The notes: generated by a model not told the origin, from the letters alone. Shown: positions 1-8,371, counted from the first letter of the stretch. The stretch: 36,839 nucleotides of DNA from Acidobacteriota bacterium (GCA_003222385.1 QHVV01000107.1:1-36839), one strand, 5' to 3'. Program-made: numbers and translations.

Positions 1-488
1 GCGACCTGGACTCCCGTGTCGTCCAGATAGTTCTGGATCTCGACGGATCGTCCCAGGAAGGAGAGCGTGCGGCCGAGGACGTCGCCCAGGACCGCATTGC
101 GCAGGTGGCCGATGTGCGCCGCCTTGTTCGGATTGATGTTGGTGTGCTCGACGATGACTTTCCCGGGACACGCGGGGAGCGGCGGAGATCCGGCCAGCAT
201 CGCGGCGACGAGCCGGCCCCGATCCAGAAAAAAGTTCAGATATCCGCCCCCTTCGACCCGCATCTCCCGCACGCCGTCGGGAAGCTGCGCCGCGCCGGCG
301 AGCTCGGCGGCGATCGCGCGCGGCGCCTTCTTGAGCGTCTTCGCGAGATCGAAGGCCGCCGGCGACGCGAGGTCGCCCAGCGCGAGCGAAGGAGGGCGCT
401 CGAGAACGACGCGCTCCGGGCGAACGCCCCAGAGGCGTTCGGTCGTGTCGGCGAGAGCGGCCTCGATGCCGGCGCGGATCGTCGCAAC
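1..488 (-). CDS. argS: Arginyl-tRNA synthetase, N-terminal part (runs off the window)
   Basis: Class I aminoacyl-tRNA synthetase that charges tRNA-Arg. Reading the minus strand gives about 160 residues: an N-terminal additional domain (IRAGIEAALADTTERLWGV), then YLNFFLD, then EHTNINPNKAAHIGHLRNA with the HIGH nucleotide-binding signature, ending in GRSVEIQNYLDDTGVQVA at the window edge. The catalytic core continues outside the window. The start is odd: the frame is closed by TGA at 491-489 and holds no ATG, GTG or TTG before residue ~75, well inside the conserved domain. A GTG at 492-490 sits 9 nt after a -10-like TATACT but is in another frame; removing one T of AGTTG would join it to the argS frame. 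Family identity is firm. The start is unresolved: an indel, or a non-standard start such as ATC at 479-477. Confidence 0.9.
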
Positions 489-501
489 TCACGGGCCCGG
501 C

Positions 502-509
502 AGTATAAA
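502..509. promoter_or_regulatory. Overlapping divergent -10 boxes for argS and the SRPBCC gene
   Basis: On the minus strand 507-502 reads TATACT, close to the TATAAT consensus, 9 nt before a GTG near the argS 5' end. On the plus strand 504-509 reads TATAAA, about 34 nt before the ATG at 544. No convincing -35 box was seen for either. The two boxes occupy the same bases, so only one direction could open at a time. This is inferred from sequence only. Confidence 0.4.
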
Positions 510-543
510 GGCCGCAATGACGCGGCGCTGTTCCCGCGTTACC

Positions 544-957
544 ATGACCTCGATGGAAACCATCGTCCGTTCGGTCGCGATCGAGACGACGGCGAACGCC
601 GCGTTCGACGCCTTCACCCGCGTAGGGGAGCTGCTCTCCTGGTGGTGCGAAGGAGCGCTCGTCGGCCGCCGCGAAGGGGGCAACTGGGCGGTCGGATTCA
701 CCGACGACCACGGAGGGACGCGGGCGACGATCATGGGGAAAATCGAGACGTACGAGCCGGGCCGACGTCTCGCGGTCCGCGACATTTCGTACGAACGCCG
801 CACGGAAGAGCCGCTCGAAGGGTTGAGCTTCCTGCTCACGTTCGTGGAGCGCGAGGGCACCTGTCTCGTGACGGTCGAGCAGGCGATCCCCGACGCGGGC
901 CCCGCGTACGAGCTCTACCACGGAGAAGCCGGTGGGAAGAGAGACTTGCCGAGCTGA
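544..957 (+). CDS. SRPBCC / AHSA1-type protein, 3' end frameshifted
   Basis: Small START-like (SRPBCC, Aha1 C-terminal type) hydrophobic-cavity protein; substrate unknown. It begins at ATG 544 (a second ATG at 553 is possible) with METIVRSVAIETTANAAFDA, followed by the typical WW-containing segment LLSWWCEGA and then LLTFVEREGTCLVTVEQ. As read, the frame ends in GGKRDLPS after 137 residues. The family's usual last helix, WEERLAELKRYLEG, is present in the next frame starting near 932 and ends at a stop at 1020-1022. One missing base around 931-933 (GGTGG where GGNTGG would restore the frame) explains both. The span 544-1022 is 479 bp, one short of a multiple of three. It is divergent from argS. 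It is either a sequencing deletion or a slightly truncated gene. Confidence 0.7.
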   Translation: MTSMETIVRSVAIETTANAAFDAFTRVGELLSWWCEGALVGRREGGNWAVGFTDDHGGTRATIMGKIETYEPGRRLAVRDISYERRTEEPLEGLSFLLTFVEREGTCLVTVEQAIPDAGPAYELYHGEAGGKRDLPS

Positions 958-1022
958 AGCGATACCTCGAGGGCCCTCGACGACGGAGCGTGCTGATCGA
1001 GGCCGGCCTTCCCGAAAACTGA
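932..1022 (+). other. Displaced C-terminal helix of the SRPBCC gene
   Basis: This stretch encodes WEERLAELKRYLEGPRRR and then LIEAGLPEN before a TGA at 1020-1022, out of frame with the gene that starts at 544. The WxxxLAxLKRYLE pattern is the usual closing helix of AHSA1-type proteins. It therefore belongs to the same ancestral gene, cut off by a one-base frameshift near 931-933. Confidence 0.65.
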
Positions 1023-1026
1023 AGGC

Positions 1027-1032
1027 TAGAAT
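1027..1032 (+). promoter_or_regulatory. -10 box, leaderless arrangement
   Basis: TAGAAT lies 6 nt before the GTG start at 1039, so transcription would begin at or next to the start codon. No Shine-Dalgarno sequence is present and no clear -35 box is visible. This matches the TANNNT leaderless promoters described in other GC-rich bacteria. Confidence 0.5.
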
Positions 1033-1038
1033 CGAGCC

Positions 1039-1773
1039 GTGGAGAGCTTGAGCGCGACGTGCGCCCGCTGCGGCGGAACCGGGTGGATCCTGGAAGCGGT
1101 CGAAGGGCGCAAGCAGGCGCATCCCTGCTCCTGCCGCACGCAAACGATCGCGAAGGAGAGGCTCGAGGCCGCCCGAATTCCCGAGCGTTATCGCGACGAC
1201 AACTTCACGAACTTCAACGATCAGACGCCGGAGCTCGCTCGAGCGAAGGAAATCGCCCGAGAGTTTGCGGAGTCGTACCCTGCCGTCGAGTCCGGCCTCC
1301 TCCTGGTCGGTCCGGCCGGCCTCGGCAAGACGCACCTCGCCTGCGCGATCCTTTCTGAGCTCGTGCTCACCAAGGGCGTCTCCGCTCTCTACGCAGATTT
1401 TTCTGACCTCCTTCTTCGGATCCAGACGAGCTTCCGGCCCGATGCGGACGTCTCCAAGGAGTCGGTGCTGACCCCTTACGCCGAGGCCGAGCTGCTCGTC
1501 TTGGACGAGCTCGGCGCCTCGAAGCCGCACCCCTGGGTACTGGACGTGCTCTACAACCTTCTCAACACGCGCTACAACCGCAAGCGGATCACGATCGCGA
1601 CGTCGAACTTCGAAGACGACGCGGCCGCCGCGTCGGGTGAGAGAGAGAAGCTCGAGGATCGGATCGGCTATCGGCTGCGCAGCCGGCTGTACGAGATGTG
1701 CACGCTGGTCGCTCTGCGCGGAAAGGACTACCGAAAGGAAATCCTCGGCACCCACGTCCGGTCCCGCTTTTGA
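1039..1773 (+). CDS. DnaC/DnaI-like AAA+ ATPase (helicase-loader type) with N-terminal zinc-binding motif
   Basis: AAA+ ATPase of the DnaC/DnaI/IstB group; in replication these proteins load the DnaB helicase. The 244 residues start with a probable zinc site (Cys8, Cys11, Cys30, Cys32), as in DnaI-like loaders. They continue with Walker [10 protein letters not shown] (lysine 97), Walker B LLVLDELG (Asp156-Glu157), a sensor-1 segment ITIATSN ending at Asn190 and an arginine-rich RLRSRLYEM near the end. The GTG start is chosen because the Cys motif begins just after it and a -10 box lies 6 nt upstream. No transposase is adjacent, so an IstB role in an insertion sequence is unlikely. It overlaps the next gene by TTGA. 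Helicase loading is inferred from the family. Confidence 0.85.
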   Translation: MESLSATCARCGGTGWILEAVEGRKQAHPCSCRTQTIAKERLEAARIPERYRDDNFTNFNDQTPELARAKEIAREFAESYPAVESGLLLVGPAGLGKTHLACAILSELVLTKGVSALYADFSDLLLRIQTSFRPDADVSKESVLTPYAEAELLVLDELGASKPHPWVLDVLYNLLNTRYNRKRITIATSNFEDDAAAASGEREKLEDRIGYRLRSRLYEMCTLVALRGKDYRKEILGTHVRSRF

Positions 1774-4041
1774 ACCGGCCGCGATTCCTTTCCGCGGCAC
1801 TTCTCTTCGTCGCGGTCGCGGGGATGGCGGCTTGCGCGACCGGGCCGACCGCGAAGCCGGCGGCAGGACCCGCGCCGGCTCCGGCGACCGCCGCGGCGCC
1901 GACCCCCATCCCCGAGCGACGCGGGCGCCGCGGCGCGCCGCCGCCCGTCCCGGTTCCGACGCCCTCGCTTCCGAGCGGGATCCTCTATCGCGTCGGATTG
2001 AAGAGCGACCTGCCCGAGCTCTCTTATGGATCCGCGGGCGAGCCGTGGACCGTGGTCTCCGGCGGACGCGCGGAGCTCCTCCGCGGTCCGATCGTGTTCC
2101 GTCCGGAAGGCGTCCCTTCGGGCTCCCCGCGCTTCTCGGTGCAGGCCGCCGCGTTCTCGCAGGAGCAGCCGGCGCGCCGCGCGCTCGAGAAGCTGTCGGC
2201 GGACCTGCAGGTCCCCGGCACGGTCGCCTTCTCGGCGGACCGCGGCGTCTACCGTGTTCTGCTCGGAAGCTTCGATACCCGCGTCACCGCGGAAGCGTTC
2301 GCCGCAAAGGTGCGCGGCTCCGGACGGGATGCGGTCGTGTTCGAGGGAACCCCCCGAGGAGCCGCGGCCGGCGCGGCGGCGGTCATCGTCGCCACTCCCG
2401 AGGACGGCTCGCCGCGACGTCTGGCCTCGCCGATCGAGATCTTTCCCGCGCCGTCCGGTCCGGGCGTGCCCGGGAGCGTTTCGTTCGAGGAGAAGCCGTA
2501 CCGCGGCAGCCTCCTCGTTCTCACGAATCCGCGCGGCACGTTGAACGTCGTCGATCGCCTGGACCTCGACGAGTACCTCTACGGGGTCGTCCCGGCGGAG
2601 ATGGGACCCAAACGCTACGACGAGATCGAAGCGTTGAAGGCGCAGGCCGTCGCGGCGCGCACGTACGCGCTCGCGCACCGCGGCCAGTTCGAGTCGGAAG
2701 GCTACGACCTGTGCGGCACGGGAAAATGCCAGGCCTACTCCGGTCTCTCGGCGGAGGACCCGCTGTCGAATGGCGCGGTGGACTCGACCCGCGGCCTCGT
2801 TCTCGCCTCCGGCGGGACTTTCGCGGACGCTCTCTTCGTCTCGACCTGCGGCGGCCGGACCGAAAACGTCGAGAACGTCTTCATCGGCGAGGCGGCGCCT
2901 TACCTCGTCTCGGTCGAGTGCGGCGAGCTCGCGACGACCACCCTCGCGGGCGCGCGGCCGCGCCGATCGCCCCCCTCCGGATGGAGCGCGCTCGAGTGGC
3001 GCGGCGACGTGCTCGCGCACCACTCCTCGCGACGGCGGGGCGGGGGAGGGCGCGCGGCCTGGGTCGAGACTGCGCAGCGCTTCGCCGGGATCGACCACCG
3101 GGCGGCCCCGGCGGCCTCGCTCGCGCCGGCTGGCCTTCCAGCTCTCCGAAGCGCGGGCGGTCCACGTCGGCGCGCGGGAGCAGCGCTACTACTCGGAGTT
3201 TCCTCCCGCAACTGGCCGACTGACCGGAGCGGCGCGCGAGGCCTACGCCTTCCTGCTCCGCTTCCGGCTCGGCGCGGCCGAGCTCCTGCCGCGTCCCGAC
3301 CGCTCCCTGTCCGAGGAGGAGTACGCGGGCCTGCTCTTCTCGGCGGCCGTGCGGCTCCTCGGGGTCACGGAAGTCTCCGGCCGGTTCGTCTCGCGGGAAG
3401 GCGCCAACGTCTGGGCGCGGACGGCGGAAGGCCGGGTCGGCTTACCAGTCGATCCCGACCTCCCGCTCGCGCGGCGGGTCGGCGACCGCTGGTTCGCGTC
3501 CTCTTCCCTGACGCTCCGCGCGGGCGACCGGCTGCGCTGGTGGAAGCGCGGAAACCAGGTCCTCGCGTTGTGGGTCGAGCTCGATCCTGCCGGTCCCTCC
3601 TTCGAGCGCGAATCCTCCTGGACCGAATGGGTCCGGCGGGTCTCCGGCCGCGAGCTCGCTCGGCGCATGGCGGCACGTGTCAGCGGGACCGAAGTGCGCG
3701 ACCTCGTGGTCGCCAAGAGGAGCCCTTCCGGGCGGGTCATCGAGATGCGCGTCGTGACGGACGCGGCCGAGATCACGCTGAAGGGCTTCGACGTCCGCCA
3801 GGCGCTGGAGGTCCCCGAGATGCTGTTCACGTTTTCGAGGACGAAAGGTCCGCAGGGAGAGGTGGAATTCGTGTTCCTGGGGCGAGGCTGGGGACATGGC
3901 GTCGGTCTTTGCCAGAACGGCGCTTACGGAATGGCTCTCGCCGGTTCGACCTACGACGCCATCCTCCGCCACTACTATCCGGGAGTCGAGATCGTCGCTG
4001 CCGCCAGCGTAAAACCCGCGGCGCTCCCCTCTCTGCGGTAG
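1770..4041 (+). pseudogene. SPOR + SpoIID/LytB-type lipoprotein, reading frame broken
   Basis: Peptidoglycan-active protein of the SpoIID (amidase enhancer / lytic transglycosylase) family. It starts at TTG 1770, overlapping the previous stop, with a lipoprotein signal ([10 protein letters not shown], Cys22), a Pro/Ala-rich linker and a SPOR peptidoglycan-binding domain around residues 119-192 ([20 protein letters not shown]). The SpoIID domain follows: [13 protein letters not shown] with the probable catalytic Glu, AVAARTYAL, and [16 protein letters not shown]. After about 2930-3010 the frame breaks. LLATAGRG appears in a second frame, [13 protein letters not shown] back in the first, and from about 3140 [17 protein letters not shown] in a third frame, which then runs cleanly to [19 protein letters not shown] and the stop at 4041. 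The span of 2272 bp is not a multiple of three. The first frame stays open into the next gene, giving a false 1,171-residue fusion. Clustered indels in a G-rich tract suggest sequencing error; real decay is possible. Confidence 0.75.
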
Positions 4042-4051
4042 GCTCGCGCGC

Positions 4052-4057
4052 TAGAAT
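4052..4057 (+). promoter_or_regulatory. -10 box, leaderless arrangement
   Basis: TAGAAT lies 7 nt before the ATG at 4065, placing the predicted transcript start at or within a base or two of the start codon. It is identical in sequence and almost identical in spacing to the box at 1027-1032. There is no clear -35 box. Confidence 0.5.
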
Positions 4058-4064
4058 TTCCGGA

Positions 4065-5213
4065 ATGAGCGCCGTTCTGACGTCCGAGCAGCAGGCGATC
4101 CGACAGGCCGCGCGGGAATTCGCCGACGCGGAGATCCGGCCCCACGTCATGGAATGGGACGAGGCCCAGTGCTTCCCCCGGGAAGTCTTCCGGAAGCTGG
4201 GGGAGCTCGGGTTCCTCGGAACGATTTTTCCGGAAGACTACGGCGGCGCCGGCCTCTCTTACATGGACTACATCGGCGTCATCGAAGAAATCTCGGCGGT
4301 CGACGGCTCGGTCGGTCTCTCGCTCGCGGCCCACACGTCGCTCGGCACCAACCACATCTTTCAGTTCGGCACGGAGGAGCAGAGGCGGAAGTACGTTTCG
4401 AAGCTCGCGACCGGAGAGTGGCTCGCCGCCTGGGGGCTGACGGAGGCGGAGGCGGGCTCTGACTCCGGAGGGACGCGCTCGACTGCGGTCGCCGACGGCG
4501 ATTCCTGGGTGCTGAACGGGTCCAAGAACTTCACCACGAATGCCTCGGTCGCACACGTCGCGGTTCTCATGGCCGTCACCAATCGTTCCGCCGGCCGCCA
4601 CGGCATCTCATCCTTCATCGTCGAGCTCGACAACCCGGGCATCCGGGTGGGCAAGAAGGAGAGCAAGCTCGGAATGCGCGCATCCGATACCTGCACGCTC
4701 GTGATGGAAGACTGCCGCGTTCCCCGCGCCAATCTGCTCGGCGCGGAAGGCGACGGCTTCGTCAACTCGATGAGGATCTTGGACGGCGGCCGCATCTCGA
4801 TCGCTGCGCTGGCCATCGGGATGGCCCGCGGCGCCTTCGAGGCCTCCTTGAAGTACGCGAAGGAGCGGCGCCAGTTCGGTCGGCCGATCGCCGACTTCGA
4901 GGCCATCCAGTTCTACCTCGCGGAGATGGCGACCGAGATCGACGCCGCCCGCCTTCTGACCGAACGAGCCGCGCAGGCGCGCGACCGCGGCGAGGAAACG
5001 ACCCGCATGTCGGCTCAGGCGAAGCTCTATGCGAGCGAGATCGGCGTCCGCGTCGCCGACCGCGCCGTGCAGATCCACGGCGGATACGGTTACATCAAGG
5101 ACTTCCCGGTGGAGAAGTTCTACCGCGACGTGAAGCTCTGTACGATCGGCGAGGGAACGAGCGAGATTCAGAAGCTCGTCATCGCAAAGAGCCTGCTGAC
5201 GGACGGGACGTGA
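4065..5213 (+). CDS. Acyl-CoA dehydrogenase
   Basis: FAD-dependent acyl-CoA dehydrogenase of the short/branched-chain type, oxidising acyl-CoA to 2-enoyl-CoA and passing electrons to ETF. The 382 residues match the family length. Visible features are N-terminal [17 protein letters not shown], the flavin/substrate loop [11 protein letters not shown], a nucleotide-contact region [10 protein letters not shown], and [19 protein letters not shown]. The catalytic base is expected at Glu363 in [12 protein letters not shown] 4065 is used although the frame is open upstream, because the family N-terminus begins there and a -10 box precedes it. It overlaps the MeaB gene by GTGA, linking it with propionyl/methylmalonyl-CoA metabolism, which suggests a branched-chain amino-acid or short-chain acyl substrate. 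Exact substrate is not readable. Confidence 0.93.
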   Translation: MSAVLTSEQQAIRQAAREFADAEIRPHVMEWDEAQCFPREVFRKLGELGFLGTIFPEDYGGAGLSYMDYIGVIEEISAVDGSVGLSLAAHTSLGTNHIFQFGTEEQRRKYVSKLATGEWLAAWGLTEAEAGSDSGGTRSTAVADGDSWVLNGSKNFTTNASVAHVAVLMAVTNRSAGRHGISSFIVELDNPGIRVGKKESKLGMRASDTCTLVMEDCRVPRANLLGAEGDGFVNSMRILDGGRISIAALAIGMARGAFEASLKYAKERRQFGRPIADFEAIQFYLAEMATEIDAARLLTERAAQARDRGEETTRMSAQAKLYASEIGVRVADRAVQIHGGYGYIKDFPVEKFYRDVKLCTIGEGTSEIQKLVIAKSLLTDGT

Positions 5214-6190
5214 GCCCGGTCCCGGCGCCGGGGACGTCCGAGCTCGTCGCCGGGATCTTCGCGGGAGACGGCCGCCGGATCGGGCAGGCCATCTCGGCGG
5301 CGGAATCGGGCGACGGCGTGCCGGAGCTCTCGCGCCGGATCTTCCCGAAGACCGGCAGGGCACGCGTCCTCGGACTGACCGGACCTCCCGGAGCGGGGAA
5401 GTCCACCCTGGCGCTGAAGATGGCCCAGGCTTACCGCGCCCGCGGACGAAAGGTCGGGATCGTGGCCGTCGATCCGTCGTCCCCCTTCACCGGGGGGGCC
5501 ATCCTGGGTGACCGGATCCGCATGTCCGAGATCTACACCGACCCGGGCGTCTTCATCCGCTCGATGGCGACGCGCGGGTCGATGGGAGGTCTCGCGCGTG
5601 CGACGAGCGATGCCGTGGACATCTTAGACGCCGCGGGCTTCGACGTCGTGCTCGTCGAAACCGTCGGCGTCGGGCAGGACGAAGTCGACATCATTCGGAC
5701 GGCGGAGACGGTCGCGGTCGTCCTCGTGCCGGGGCTGGGGGACGACATCCAGGCGATCAAGGCGGGCATCCTCGAGATCGCCGACGTCTTCGTGGTCAAC
5801 AAGGCGGATAAAGAAGGCGCCGACCGGACGTCGGCGGAGCTCGCGATGATGCTCGACCTGACACCCGGTCGGTCCTGGCGGCCTCCGATCGTCCGAACGG
5901 TCGCGCCGCGCGGCGAAGGCGTCCCGGAGGTCGTCGAGGCCATGGAGTCGCACCGCAGTTGGTTGGCGAATTCGCCGGAGGCCGGCTTCCGGGCGGCGCG
6001 GCGCGCGAGGGCGCGCCTCGTCGCTCTCCTCGAGGAGCGGTTCCATCGGTCGCTCGAGTCGCGCTCTCCGGAATCCAACGGCCTCGAGGAAGCGATCCGG
6101 CGGATCCGGGAGCGGAGGGAAGATCCCTACTCCGCCGCCACACGGCTCTTCGAGAGGCTGACCCGGGAGCCGGCGGCCGAGCGGGCGTGA
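5210..6190 (+). CDS. meaB: MeaB/ArgK-type GTPase, methylmalonyl-CoA mutase chaperone
   Basis: G3E-family P-loop GTPase that protects and reloads the B12-dependent methylmalonyl-CoA mutase. The 326 residues show an alpha-helical N-terminus, Walker [10 protein letters not shown] (Lys64), the family's [20 protein letters not shown] segment, the signature [15 protein letters not shown], the switch ETVGVGQDE and the guanine-specificity motif NKAD. GTG 5210 overlaps the acyl-CoA dehydrogenase stop, and its own stop overlaps the epimerase start, so the three are probably translationally coupled. The mutase subunits themselves are not in the window, nor is a B12 riboswitch seen upstream. One leucine is TTA (5624-5626), rare in this GC-rich context. 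Confidence 0.93.
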   Translation: MSPVPAPGTSELVAGIFAGDGRRIGQAISAAESGDGVPELSRRIFPKTGRARVLGLTGPPGAGKSTLALKMAQAYRARGRKVGIVAVDPSSPFTGGAILGDRIRMSEIYTDPGVFIRSMATRGSMGGLARATSDAVDILDAAGFDVVLVETVGVGQDEVDIIRTAETVAVVLVPGLGDDIQAIKAGILEIADVFVVNKADKEGADRTSAELAMMLDLTPGRSWRPPIVRTVAPRGEGVPEVVEAMESHRSWLANSPEAGFRAARRARARLVALLEERFHRSLESRSPESNGLEEAIRRIRERREDPYSAATRLFERLTREPAAERA

Positions 6191-6603
6191 GCGTTTCCGC
6201 CTTTCGGCTGGATCACATCGGTATCGCCGTGTCGTCGATCGACCAGGCGGTCGGCCTCTACGAAGCGCTCGGCCTGAAGGAGACGCGACGCGAGATCGTC
6301 GAAAGCCAGGAGGTCAGGACCGCGTTCCTGCCGATCGGCGATACGAGACTCGAGCTCCTCGAGCCGGTCGGTTCGGACTCTCCGGTCGCGAAGTTCCTCG
6401 CGAAGCGCGGACCCGGAATTCACCACATCTGCTTCGCCGTGCCCGACCTGGAAGGCGCCCTCGCGGACCTCCGCGGGCGCGGTTTCCGGCTCGTTCACCA
6501 GAGCCCGGTTCCCGGCGCCGACGGCAGGCGCGTCGCGTTTCTTCACCCCTCCGCGGGGCAAGGCGTTCTGATCGAGCTCTCGGAAGGAACGAGCGGATCA
6601 TGA
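6187..6603 (+). CDS. mce: Methylmalonyl-CoA epimerase
   Basis: Vicinal-oxygen-chelate (glyoxalase-fold) enzyme interconverting the 2R and 2S epimers of methylmalonyl-CoA. The 138 residues contain two beta-alpha-beta-beta-beta modules with expected metal ligands at His10 (LDHIGIAV), the histidine pair in GPGIHHICFAV and the glutamate in VLIELSEG. The segment RTAFLPIGDTRLELLEP is typical of the family. GTG 6187 is chosen because it overlaps the MeaB stop and starts just before the first conserved strand. Together with MeaB it points to a methylmalonyl-CoA route, for propionate or branched-chain amino-acid breakdown or the reverse. Confidence 0.93.
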   Translation: MSVSAFRLDHIGIAVSSIDQAVGLYEALGLKETRREIVESQEVRTAFLPIGDTRLELLEPVGSDSPVAKFLAKRGPGIHHICFAVPDLEGALADLRGRGFRLVHQSPVPGADGRRVAFLHPSAGQGVLIELSEGTSGS

Positions 6604-6899
6604 AGAGCGGCGAGCTCGTCCTCGTCCATCTGGTGGCGCCTCGGGAAAAGTTCTGGGGAATTCTGCACGAGACGAGCCCGGCGGGGGTGACCATCCGCGG
6701 CCTCGGTCTCGACGCGTTCGAGGGATGGATGCGCGAGATCGCCCGCGGAGCGCCGTCGTCCTCGTTCCCGGAGACGGTCTTTTTTCCGCTTCACCGCGTC
6801 GAGCGGATCTTCGCGGACGAGACTTTGGGCGAGATCTTGTCGTACGGGGAGAGGTTTCTATCGGTTGTCGGGGGGGACGCGAAAGACTATTTGGAATAG
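6600..6899 (+). CDS. Small uncharacterised protein in the methylmalonyl-CoA cluster
   Basis: A 99-residue protein not recognised as any named family. It starts at ATG 6600, overlapping the epimerase stop (ATGA), so it is almost certainly the last gene of this operon. The N-terminal half reads as short beta strands (GELVLVHLVAPREKFWGIL, then GVTIRGL), and the rest includes FFPLHRVERIFADET and YGERFLSVVGGD. It has no signal peptide, membrane segment or cysteines. The strand-rich start with a charged loop resembles small barrel proteins, but that is only an impression. It is likely cytoplasmic. The coupling suggests co-expression with acyl-CoA metabolism, not necessarily function in it. Confidence 0.75.
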   Translation: MKSGELVLVHLVAPREKFWGILHETSPAGVTIRGLGLDAFEGWMREIARGAPSSSFPETVFFPLHRVERIFADETLGEILSYGERFLSVVGGDAKDYLE

Positions 6900-6919
6900 C
6901 GAAGCCGGGGCGCTTTCTC

Positions 6920-7648
6920 CTAGAACACGACGCTCTTGACGAAGTAATCCTGGACCGTCACGGTCCGATCCCGCAGAAGCTTCGCCTGAGCGGGAGTCAT
7001 CTCGAAGGTACCGGCGCGCTCTCCCGAAGCGGCGGTCAGGACGATCTCGATCGACGTCGGCCGGCCCCGCTCGGCGGCTTCGGCGATCGCGCGGGCAGCC
7101 GCGGAAAGCGCGCTGAAAACGGCCTGCTCGGAGTTGGCGGTCGCGAGGAGACGCGTCTTTCCGCGGGAGTTCGCAAGCCGGAACTGCGTGATTCCCGTCT
7201 CCTCGAAAATGCGAACGAAGCTCGCCTGAACGACCGGATCGACGGAGCCCGACGTCTCGGAGGTTCCACCCACCGACCGGGCGTTGGCGGGCGGAGGGCC
7301 CGGCGCCGGAACCCCGAGACGGTCTCTCTTCTGCCGCGCGAGCGCGCCGAGGTTTCCCGGGGACTGCGGAATCGGGGTCGGAGCCTGGAAGACTTTTTCG
7401 TGCGGCTGCTCGAGCGCGATGACGTTGCCGAAGTTCTCCCGGTTGTACTTGTCGGTTCCGGGCACGTCGATCTTGTCGAACTCGATCTGCGTCACGGTGC
7501 CGTTCTCGAGCGTGATGATAGCGTTCTTACCCTTGAGGATGTAAGGCCCGCGCGCGAAAACGAGCGAGCCGTCCTTCAGCTTGACGACGTACGCGAAGAG
7601 CGCGGGCGCGACGACGAGAAGAGCCAGCAGCACGACCGCCGTGCGCAT
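6920..7648 (-). CDS. Secreted protein of unknown function, paralogue of the upstream gene
   Basis: About 242 residues from ATG 7648; a GTG at 7696 is an in-frame alternative adding 16 residues. The N-terminus is a Sec signal peptide (MRTAVVLLALLVVAPALFA). The mature part opens with a strand-rich module of about 60 residues (KLKDGSLVFARGPYILKG, AIITLENGTVTQIEF, NRENFGNVI). This module is shared almost position for position with the gene at 7725-8177. A Pro-rich linker follows, then a C-terminal domain beginning near VDPVVQASFVRIFEETGI. It is not recognised as a characterised family. The gap to the upstream paralogue is 28 to 76 bp depending on start, so the two are probably co-transcribed. A periplasmic or cell-surface location is inferred from the signal peptide. 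Confidence 0.72.
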   Translation of the reverse strand: MRTAVVLLALLVVAPALFAYVVKLKDGSLVFARGPYILKGKNAIITLENGTVTQIEFDKIDVPGTDKYNRENFGNVIALEQPHEKVFQAPTPIPQSPGNLGALARQKRDRLGVPAPGPPPANARSVGGTSETSGSVDPVVQASFVRIFEETGITQFRLANSRGKTRLLATANSEQAVFSALSAAARAIAEAAERGRPTSIEIVLTAASGERAGTFEMTPAQAKLLRDRTVTVQDYFVKSVVF

Positions 7649-7724
7649 CGGCGAAAGCGAGCGGCGGGGGCTCCGCGTCGGGCCGGGCCGGATCACCGAA
7701 GAGATCCCGCGCCGATTCGGATCG

Positions 7725-8177
7725 TCACGGACCCGAAGACCCCGAAGGGCGTGCGGCCGGTCGTGCGAGCTGTCGAAAACCTCGAACTGCCGGTCCGCTC
7801 CGCAGGGCGGGCGCGGACTGCCGCGCCGGGCTCGACGGCGTCGAAACCGACTGTGTCGCCCGGATGGGCAACCGAAACGCCATCTGCGGCGGAGTGCTCA
7901 ACGTGATCACGTTCCCGCAGTTTTCGCGGTTGAACTTCTCGGTGCCGGCGACGTCGACTTCCTCCAGCGGGATCTGCGTGACGATTCCATTCTCGAGCGT
8001 GATGATCGCGCGGGTCCCCTTGACCGTGTACGGCACCCGGGCGAGGACCCGCGAGCCGTCCTTCATCCGGACGGCGTACGGGCAGGCGAAGAGCGCCGGC
8101 CCGACGACGAGGAGACCGAGAATCGCGAGGGCGAGGACCAGAGAGGGTCGACGAAGACCGTCGAATCCAAGGATCAT
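7725..8177 (-). CDS. Secreted protein of unknown function, short paralogue
   Basis: 150 residues with an N-terminal signal peptide (RRPSLVLALAILGLLVVGPA) and the same module as its downstream neighbour: MKDGSRVLARVPYTVKG, AIITLENGIVTQIPL, EVDVAGTEKFNRENCGNVI. It then ends in a low-complexity Ser/Pro/Ala/Arg tail and lacks the C-terminal domain of the neighbour. One cysteine replaces phenylalanine in the NREN(C/F)GNVI motif, and another lies just after the signal peptide (FACPYAV). The pair looks like a tandem duplication followed by divergence. It faces the DAHP synthase gene across a 194-bp divergent intergenic region. Function is unknown. Confidence 0.72.
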   Translation of the reverse strand: MILGFDGLRRPSLVLALAILGLLVVGPALFACPYAVRMKDGSRVLARVPYTVKGTRAIITLENGIVTQIPLEEVDVAGTEKFNRENCGNVITLSTPPQMAFRLPIRATQSVSTPSSPARQSAPALRSGPAVRGFRQLARPAARPSGSSGP

Positions 8178-8333
8178 GGGGAACCCGGGGTGCGAGAACC
8201 GTGCCGCGCGTTTCGCTCAGGCGCGCGCCTCCCGGCGGGTGGCGGACGAGCGCGGCCAGGTCGAGCGCGCGCCAGCGGGTGCCCCGCACGATCGGCTTGG
8301 GGCGGTGAAGCCTTCCCTCACGCAACGCTTCGA

Positions 8334-8362
8334 TTGACAGGGCTTGTTCACTTACAAATGAT
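8334..8362 (+). promoter_or_regulatory. Promoter for the DAHP synthase operon
   Basis: A perfect -35 hexamer TTGACA at 8334-8339 is followed after 17 bp by AATGAT at 8357-8362 (four of six matches to the -10 consensus). The expected start of transcription is around 8369, with the ATG at 8372, so the message would be leaderless or nearly so. The rest of the divergent region 8178-8333 shows no obvious operator or hairpin. Confidence 0.5.
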
Positions 8363-8371
8363 AGCACCCCG

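Noticed and set aside
1039-1773. IstB of an IS21-type element
   Set aside because: No istA transposase, terminal repeats or target duplications nearby; the Cys motif fits a replication loader better.
3900-4064. Possible B12 riboswitch before the methylmalonyl-CoA cluster
   Set aside because: The SpoIID 3' end runs to 4041 and the remaining gap is about 20 bp; there is no room for an aptamer.
1698-5213. A continuous 1,171-codon frame suggesting a SpoIID-acyl-CoA dehydrogenase fusion
   Set aside because: The middle third is Arg/Ala/Gly-rich frame-shadow translation, the true SpoIID C-terminus runs in another frame to 4041, and the dehydrogenase has its own promoter-like box and ATG.
8178-8333. 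Attenuator or operator before DAHP synthase
   Set aside because: No leader peptide rich in aromatic residues and no convincing paired hairpins; the promoter predicts an almost leaderless mRNA.
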